Below, in pieces: positions 56,414-64,000 of a stretch of DNA of 64,000 nucleotides. How positions within the stretch are numbered: position 1 is the stretch's first letter; each line of letters begins with the position of its first letter. Origin of the DNA: Multifurca ochricompacta (lineage: Eukaryota; Basidiomycota; Agaricomycetes; Russulales; Russulaceae). Made by a program: the position numbers and the translations under genes. The stretch lies in contig WTXG01000016.1 in assembly GCA_022496185.1 (NCBI GenBank), positions 248,001-312,000 on the forward strand. Direction: 5' to 3'. The notes under the pieces were generated by a model that searched no databases, had not been told where the DNA came from, and was given only the letters and a program-made list of their open reading frames with translations.

Positions 56414-56704
56414 TTGGGTGGTGTCACTGAGCTCTTAGAGGAGCCACCATGTAAATTGCATGTGGGCATGGGCTGCATGGGCATGGGAAATGACGCCGTC
56501 ATGGGGTCGGACGCCGCTTTGACCGAGCCGGTAAGATTATTATTATTATTTTGAAAAAAAAGAGTTAAAATGCTAAATGCCAATGATGGCTAATCCATCA
56601 GATTACAAACAAAAACAAAAACAAACAAAGATGTGATGGTGTGGTGTGCAAGGCCAAGGCACTCTATATCATCATTCATTCACTCACATTCACATGGATA
56701 TGGA

Positions 56705-59700
56705 TCATGACATCTCCTCGTCAGAATCTGATATCGTCTCTTTGCTTATGCTGGCGAGCGAACGAAAAGAAAAAGAAGAAGATTAAAGGAGAATTATTCA
56801 GCCATGTGCCCATGCATTTAGAAAGCCACAGGACAGACGACTTACTATTGTTTTTTACGCGGTGCAGAGGCAGGCTCTTCGTCCTCTTCACGTGCAACGC
56901 GTTTCCTCGTCGCTCCGCGCTAAGAAAAAAAAAAAAATAAAAAACGATGAATGAGCACCATGAGCAAAAACCGTCTCCGCCATAAGGACCCTTCAAAAAT
57001 GGAAGAAAGACCGAACGAAAAAAAACACCCACCTTCTTCACAAGCTTCTCCTCTTCCCCTTCTGAGAATAACCCCCCGTCTTCCGCATCCGAAACCTGCG
57101 CGCTAGCCGCTGCGCTCGCCGCACCGCCCTTCTTAATCTTGCGCCTCTTCTTTTTAGGCTCAGCGCCCCACCACCACCAGCGGGCGTGCTTGTGCCTTCA
57201 TCCCCACTCGGCGCCTCCGACTTGATCTTCCGGCTAGCCATTTTACGCGCCTTGCGCTGCTCCCGTTCCTCATCGCTCTCATTCTTCACTAGATCCGCAT
57301 TCCATTGCTGTGCCTCCTGCCTCGCACGCGCACGCGCAGCAGCAAGCATTTCTGCTTCGACTCTCAATATTGCTTCGCGCTCACGCTATCAGCCAAACCG
57401 AAACCCGAAACCCGAAAATCAATCCAAGGAAAAAGTGTATGAAGAGAAGGGGGGTGGTTTTCAGAGCGTGGTATTAATAAAGCTGTTGAAGGAGATAACG
57501 TACTTCGAGAGCCTCGGCTCGCTCGCGCTCCGCGGCGCGCTTCTGTCGCGCGCCTTCCAGCCGCGCAGCTTGTTCAGCTTCGTACTGACGCTGAGAGCTC
57601 AGATGTTCCTCAGAGCGGCGCAGCATGCTATCCGCGTACTTCTTACGCTCTTCGGCGAGGTCGCGGTCATACGGCACTGCGCTCGCCGGGTCAACTGCAA
57701 GAGACCCGAACATCTTCTGCGAGTGCACTGCGCGCGCAATGCCGAGTTGCAGATCCGCAAGCGTGCGCTTCACTGGTGGGAGTGAGAAAAGTAGCTCAGC
57801 GGACTTTTGCTGTATCATCGCTATATTGTAAATGATGCCTTGTCCGCGGGCTGGATGTGTAGTGCCTGTGTTTTTTTGGGTGTGCGTACAGATGTTAGCG
57901 AACCTTCCAGGTGGTAAAAAGACGTAGACGAGTATGAGAGAGGGCAAAAAAAAAAAACGTACTTTTTGTGTGAATTTCAGAGCGTTTGTCATCGAGGTAA
58001 ACGATTGTTCCTTGTTTGCCTTGACGTACCATGATCGCGCCAGGCATAGTAACACCGAGGTATTCCGCCCACCATAATAGCGTTGCGAAGCCGTCTCGTA
58101 CTGCTCGGGCACGCCACGTTAAAATCAGGCTCGACGGGGGAGGAGGAGGGGGGGGGGGAAGGGAACCGAGACACTCACACTCTCGATAGCCCGATCAAAT
58201 TCATCCCGCGCAAAGTAGCAATGTCCCATGTTGATGTACACGCTCCCGTCGTTGGTGCTCTCACGCACTTTCGCGAACACCTCCAGGGCATCACGCGCGT
58301 TCGTCGCACGTCGCTGTGCGTCGTCTGGCGCCGGACCAGGCGGAAGTGCACCGCCCAGCGTGCCCAATGCGTCTTCTGCTGTGACGATTGCGAGCCCCTG
58401 CGCTGCGACGGCGCACAATGCATCCAACCCGAGAGCCTTCTCATAAAACTCAGCACTCCGCCGAAAAAGCAGCCGTCGTTCCTCGACACCCTTTTGGCTC
58501 ATGTCGCGAATTTCTCGAGCCTGGTGATAGTGCAGCCACCCGACGGCGCAAAGCGCGTATAGGTCATGCTTGTCAAAATCTCGCAACGTACTGTACACGA
58601 ATTCTCGTGCTCCTCTTGAGCTGTTGAAATGGATGAGGAAGTAGGTATAGTACGCGCGTAGGTTGAGGTTGCTACTTTGCGACACGAGTGAGTCTTTAAG
58701 TAACTCGTGAGCTTCGTTTCCCTGATGCATATTGCTCAGTATGTGAGCTCGCCGAATTTTGGCTTACGTGGTATCAGCTAGGGGAGTAGGTAATAAGAAA
58801 AGAATGAAAATACCGTCTACATATTCAGGATGACGTTCCAGGAGTTTCTCGTATGCCTCCATTGCTTTTGCTTCGTCGTTCAAATCCTCGTACACCCGTG
58901 CCAGATTATACAGCACCGAAGTCGATATTGCCTCGCTTTCAGCCTTGAGGGAACTAGCGCCGACCAACGCGTTCTCATACATGATCCGCGCTTCATCAAA
59001 CCGCGACTCAAGATGCGACACGACACCAAGGTTGTTGAACAACCTCGGGTCGACGCGCCCAGAATCTTCACTGACCCGCACGGCATCACGGAATATCTTC
59101 CCAGTACGATCAAGATTCTCGCTCTGCAGCAGCCGCGCAAACTCGATGTGCATTTCAACATCGTCCACCACTACGCGTGGTGGTGGTGGCTCACTTCGCG
59201 AGAGTTGGCCGTTCTGTACAGCACGGTCCTCGTACTGTTCGATTGCCCTGTACACACGGTCAAAAAGCTCGCGCGCCTTGGTTTTCTCCTGCGCAGCATC
59301 TGAACTGGATACACCTGGACGGGGATGTAGTCGCAAGGACGCGAGCATAGCTGTAGCTTCGAGCGACTTGGGTGGGTTGGAGGTTGTAGGAGGCCGTCAA
59401 GTGTATGAATGGCAGCCGCTGTCTCATCTGCAGAGTATGAGCAAACACAAAAAAAGTAGGCTACAGGGGCCTACCATTTCGCAACTGCATCTGCGCAAAC
59501 CCAATGACAGCGAGGACATTTTTTGAGTGCCCTTCAGCGGCTTGTTTGTAATGCTTCAATGCATCACCGTAAGAGCCCTCGCGTGACATACACGCCCCGC
59601 ACGTATGTAGCCATCCGTAAGTACTGCCATCGTGTCTGCAACTGGATAGTCCGTTCTGCTAGCTTTAATGCCTGTAGCTTGTGTCAGCGCTTTCTCTAGA

Positions 59701-60960
59701 ATAATCCGAGAATTAACGCACACGTTTGTGTTGGCCCTTACGAATAAATATGTCGCAGAGCGCGTTCGCCGCAGACGCATTGCGCTGGTTGCCATTAAAC
59801 GCTCGTTCGATTAACTTGGAGCCGACCATGAGCTCCTGTATTCGCTCATCCTCCGAAAGCTCGGGGTTCTTGCTCGCGTTCAGCGCTTCGAGCCCAGGAG
59901 CAGTTGTCCTGACCACTCGGAAGGATTCTTTTATGAACGGATGAGGAACACCAGTCAGCGAACCCAAAAAGTCACCTCACCACTTCCACACTCCGCTCCC
60001 AGGCGATTTTTGCTTTCTCCCTGTAAGTAAGTGCCCACAGACATAGACCGATGCCAATGCGAGGATCCGGGAGACAACACGGGTTTAACTGTAGAACTTG
60101 CTGGAACAGTTTGAGAGCAGGGGCAAATTGACGTCGTGCGTACAGTATTCTTGCCTGTCATTTTGTCAGCATGAGCGTCCAGTTGAACGCGAAAAACGCG
60201 CCTTTCCGAGCAAGGCGATGAGATTTGTGGGCCTCTCCTTCAAGACTGCTTCAAAAGATCGAAATGCATCATCCATTGATCGGTTTGCTAGCTGGTGGAT
60301 GGCTTCCAGCATTACATGAAAACGAGTTACGCGTGAAAACACCATCAAGACGTACCACGAGTCAAAAGCAACAACACCTTGGTAGCCGCACTAATCTCTC
60401 CCCCTTCCGCTGCCGCTTGGTCACCATGGTTGAGTAGCTGCGTTGCCTCCTTCATGTATTCGTCGCGAGACTTCTCCGCGGTCATGATATCCTGGCCTGT
60501 TTGCGAATGGATCAATAAGTCTTTGAGTAACCCGGGGCAGAAACTTACGAGCATTGGGGAGTTTTAATTTAGGTGCCTTACGCGCCTTTGCTAGTTGAAT
60601 GCTAGCAAGTAAGGAATAGATTGACGGTAAGGAAGAAGTAGAACCGCTGGACTGGAAGCCTTACCCAGATTGACAATTAGCCAACGGACACTGGTGCAAA
60701 AACCGAGCTTAAACGTACTTTCAACGGCAGACAACGCAATCTTCTCTGCTGCGTCAAGGTAGCCCCTTCGCATGTACTCTCCAGCAAGGCGTGTCCAATA
60801 AGCCACCTTTGGCTGTCCTTCCTTCAAAACTTCCAAAACATCATCGGCATTGGAGTCGAGTGTGCCAAGTTCGATATTGATGACCTCTTGTCCGCCGAGT
60901 TCGATATCTATTGACCTGCCCGGTGCAGAGTTCCACGGAAGGAGATCAATTGAACCCATT
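56705..60960 (-). CDS. CTR9: Ctr9, TPR subunit of the Paf1 transcription elongation complex
   Basis: Ctr9 scaffolds the Paf1 complex on elongating RNA polymerase II, supporting H2B ubiquitination and H3 methylation. It starts MGSIDLLPWN and IELGGQEVINIELGTLD at 60960. Successive exons give tetratricopeptide repeats: GEYMRRGYLDAAEKIALSAVES, KSRDEYMKEATQLLNHGDQA, RSFEAVLKERPTNLIALLGKA, AFNGNQRNASAANALCDIF, YNLARVYEDLNDEAKAMEAYEK, AAQGLAIVTAEDALGTLGG and INMGHCYFARDEFDRAIES. A long charged coiled region follows (Arg/Glu/Ala-rich, about 57180-57650), then a Lys-rich C-terminus ending SKETISDSDEEMS at 56705. That end is reached by a last intron 56751-56845 whose donor splits a Tyr codon. Otherwise TAG at 56845-56847 would stop the frame. 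One-base breaks are needed near 59905, 59660, 59590 and 59370. Confidence 0.9.
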
Positions 60961-61587
60961 ACGTGACACGTAAGATTTGATTGCGCGCCGGTTATTTGAG
61001 CACGGCAGTTATAATAAAACACTGCCCTTTCACAGGGAAATAGTAGATGTAGATGTATGTGACGAGGGGGGAAACCTGAATTTATGCTCTTTCCCGGGCG
61101 CGAGACGAATTGAAGAATTCCAATTCTTGAAACGGCGAAGCGGGCCGTTGTTCGTGTAATGACATAACACGTACAAAGACAGCCAAACATCGCCTCAGGC
61201 GCTCGCCACCGTCGCCGACGACGAGCGCGTCGGGCGCATTATCTTCAGTTAACCAATCACCTTTAGACATCGTCCAACGCACTCATCGAGGAGGTATACA
61301 TCAAACCTCGATACCTATCATCTTTTCCGCAAGACCCACCCTCATCGGCAACCCTTTACTGGTACCCACGACGACAACTAGTCTCACGACCAAGAGAAGC
61401 CGAACGCATCACCTCCATTGACAACTGGGTGTTATACGGTGAAAGAATCATTCAATTGTGATTCCACCTCCTACCGCGTTCCAATCATCTACTCCATTGT
61501 GGCCCAAGTGCACCCAGAAAGCGTCCGTCAACCTCATCAAGAGTCTCAAACTCGCTCCTGGCTAGTGAGGATTCGGTTTTCCCCACC
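60961..61587. promoter_or_regulatory. Divergent promoter (Ctr9 / Ada2)
   Basis: About 630 bp between divergent start codons. No gene is supported, although the Ctr9 frame stays open upstream to about 61190 without conserved sequence. Both genes encode general RNA polymerase II co-factors, so shared regulation is possible. No specific site was identified. Confidence 0.45.
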
Positions 61588-63953
61588 ATGACGGTCACGA
61601 ACAGGAAGCGGCCATATCATGCGGAAGAGGTATCGAGTGCGTGGTCTACACTTGCAGCATGTTCTCCTCGTCCCTCTTCCCCTCTCTTTCTCACGCCCTC
61701 TCCCTTACGTAACCTTATACCTCCTTCACCCCGCAGCAATCAACGAGCCTGGCGTCCAGACAGAATGTGATGGATGTCTGACCGATCTTACCCATTCCAT
61801 TCGAATTAAATGTGTCGACCCAGTGTGCATCGTAGGAGATGGCGTCGACCTTTGTCCGAATTGTTTTTGCAGCGGGAAGGAGTTTGGCAGACACAAACGA
61901 GGCCATCCATACAGGGTTGAGGTGAGCGAATTGTGCTAGGGCCCATACGACATGAGGCTTACAACTTCTGGTATTTCTGAAAGGAGCTTCATTCCTATCC
62001 TATATTCACTGAGGACTGGGGAGCGGACGAGTGATTTTTCTCTTTCCATTTTCGGACTGTGGTTGCTCACACCTTTTCAGGGAACTATTACTCATTGAAG
62101 GCATCGCCCAACAAGGTCTCGGGAATTGGCAAGCAATTGCTGAGCATGTCGGCACCCGCACAAAGGAAGAGGTCGAGGAGCACTACAACTCGGTCTACAT
62201 TGATTCACCTAATTGGCCTAGACCTGTATGGCTTTTTTTTTCATTTTTCTTCCTTGTACTTCTACTAATTTAGGTTCTTTTCAGCACGTGGATCTATCAT
62301 TTGATATCGATCCTACAGAATTCCAAGAACGGAAACGTCGAAGAATATCCAACATGACCGTTGCGCCGCCGCTTCAGAAGGTAGCCCCAACTTCTGCGCC
62401 TGGGGTGCACGAGGTTGCAACTTTCCTTCCCGGCCGACTCGAATTCGAGCACGAGATTGACAATGAGGCCGAGGACCTGATCAGGAATCTCGAATTTGGC
62501 CTATGTATGGAATGGGGTGGCGACTCTATTCCAGAGGATGAGGACGATCACGACTACAAGACCCGTATGCGCTGGAAGGAGGAGCAAAGGGAAAAGGACC
62601 ATGACCAAGACATGGTATTCGCCACGCCAATCGGTCTGGTTAATGGCACTATTCACAGTAATGGAAACGGCGTGGCCGTCAACGGCCTCAATGGCACCGC
62701 AAACGGGTTTGTCAAGAAGGATAAGGAAGTGAAGGAGAAGGATACCCCTGCTCCGGACGACAATGGCGATGGCATAGAGGAAGAATCGGAGGAGAACATG
62801 CCCCCTATCCCATTCGAGACCCAGGTCTCCCTAGAGTTCAAGCTGACTCTGATCGAGATGTACATGCAGCGCATTGCGAAGCGACGCGAAGCCAAGGCCC
62901 TTATGTTTGATCGTGGATTTTGGAATATAAGAAGGTATGTAAGATATTTTACGTCTGGGGGTGTATTGAAGTTTCTTTCAGTTACAAGCCGCGGAGAAAA
63001 AACGTCCGAAAGAGGAGAAGGACATCGTTCACAGGTTACGACCTTTTGCGAGGTTACAGACAGCAGAAGACTATGAAGTCTTTTGCACTGACATTCTGTG
63101 TATGCATCGATTTGCATTCTATGAGGCAAATTTGACAATCTTGTAGATGAGGCCATGCTACGCAAGCGGATAGCGGAACTGCAGCAATACCGAAAGCTTG
63201 GGCTGACCACAGCCGCGGACATCAAGAAATGGGAAGATGACCTCTATAAACGCGTGCGTGTCGCACCTTGCCATCATCACGTTTCAATACTTATGGCAAC
63301 CTTCAGACGCAGGCCAAGGCAAACATGTCCCGAGATCATTCCTCTTCAGAGAGGCTCCAGCAGCTTCGAGCTGCCAGTGCACGACAGACCCTCGGCGGAC
63401 CAGATGCATCACGGCGCAACAGTGGCGTTGACCTAGATCGTAATAAGAGTGTGGATCAAGCGAGCGCCACCGGACCATCGGGCCGCCGACCCCGTGCGTA
63501 ATATTTCTTCTGGCGCTGGGCGCCCGTCCTTCTGTGTTCTAACTCTATCGTCTCGTCGTCCTTGGTCTCGTCCTGTTGAAAATAGCGGCACCACTAAACC
63601 TGGCAAATAGCCCATCTCTACATCTTCTTACGCCTGCAGAACAAACCCTTTGCTCGACGCTCCGCATCCTACCAAAGCCTTACTTGGTCATCAAAGAGAC
63701 GCTTGTGCGGGAGTATGCTCGGCGTGGGGGCAAGTTGCGCAGGCGTGAAGCACGCGATCTCGTGAAGATCGACGTAAATAAAACCAGCCGCGTTTGGGAC
63801 TTCCTTGTGCAAGCGGGGTACCTTCGGATTGGAGTGGATCAGAGTCAGCAACAGCAGCTGCCGCAACCTCTGTCTCAGTCCCAACCGCAGCAACAACCAA
63901 CGCCCCAGCAACCCTCAGCCCCATCGATATCTGGCGGTACTTCGTCAGGATAA
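61588..63953 (+). CDS. ADA2: Ada2, SAGA/ADA histone acetyltransferase adaptor
   Basis: Ada2 activates Gcn5 in the SAGA and ADA complexes. Exon 1 (61588-61636, [14 protein letters not shown]) joins across intron 61637-61736 to [25 protein letters not shown], the ZZ zinc finger, which continues CVDPVC...[25 protein letters not shown]. Next is [50 protein letters not shown], the SANT/Myb domain. Then come the ADA-specific [11 protein letters not shown] and [24 protein letters not shown], and [28 protein letters not shown]. The C-terminal SWIRM domain has [30 protein letters not shown] and [15 protein letters not shown]. The protein ends in a Gln/Pro-rich tail. Introns are 50-100 nt and all exons join in phase without breaks. 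An Asn/Gly-rich insertion (about 62650-62710) lies in the middle. Length is typical for basidiomycete Ada2. Confidence 0.93.
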
Positions 63954-64000
63954 GTCCGTTGTGAAGCCAGCCTCGGCGATTATCTTTTGTAAACGCCTTG

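Overview
The window looks like nuclear chromosomal DNA of a basidiomycete fungus (probably Agaricomycotina). Protein-coding genes sit on both strands about every 2-4 kb. Most are cut by many short introns of roughly 45-110 nt with GT...AG (occasionally GC...AG) ends. The recognisable proteins are of fungal type: an adenylate cyclase with Ras-association, leucine-rich-repeat, PP2C-like and cyclase parts, Zn2Cys6 transcription factors, Cti6, Ada2 and Ctr9 chromatin proteins, and a CORVET Vps8. I see no bacterial, viral, plasmid, CRISPR or rRNA signal and no convincing tRNA.

Layout. 1.0-3.4 kb: PHD-finger protein of the Cti6 type (+). 3.7-8.8 kb: Vps8 (+). 8.9-10.6 kb: secreted class 3 lipase (+). 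11.3-14.5 kb: tandem pair of membrane-anchored methyltransferase-like proteins (+). 15.2-17.9 kb: FHA-domain checkpoint kinase of the Chk2/Rad53/Cds1 type (+). 20.4-26.1 kb: adenylate cyclase (-), divergent from a NIPA-type magnesium transporter (26.7-29.4 kb, +). 30.4-32.7 kb: Zn2Cys6 regulator (-). 35.2-36.6 kb: signal peptidase subunit Spc3 (-), divergent from a glycerol-3-phosphate acyltransferase (36.9-39.3 kb, +). 43.0-44.1 kb: second Zn2Cys6 protein (+). 45.4-47.8 kb: membrane-anchored cysteine synthase (-), divergent from a CoA-binding-fold protein (48.2-48.8 kb, +). 50.6-51.9 kb: palmitoyl-protein thioesterase (+). 52.8-55.0 kb: GPI-type aspartic protease (-). 55.5-56.4 kb: HIT zinc-finger protein (-). 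56.7-61.0 kb: Ctr9 (-), divergent from Ada2 (61.6-64.0 kb, +).

The genes do not form one pathway. They are mostly housekeeping: chromatin and transcription (Cti6, Ada2, Ctr9), endosome/ER traffic (Vps8, Spc3), signalling (adenylate cyclase, checkpoint kinase), lipid and sulphur metabolism, and secreted or vacuolar hydrolases. No operon-like system or obviously new defence or mobile system is visible.

Two themes stand out. First, several genes contain very small exons (5, 6, 11, 13 and 14 nt), and three GC-AG introns are inferred. Second, many conserved genes are interrupted by isolated one-base frame breaks, often next to homopolymers, while neighbours are intact. I read these mainly as residual assembly indels rather than gene death. 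Exon boundaries were deduced by eye from splice consensus and continuity of family-conserved protein sequence; no alignment was run.
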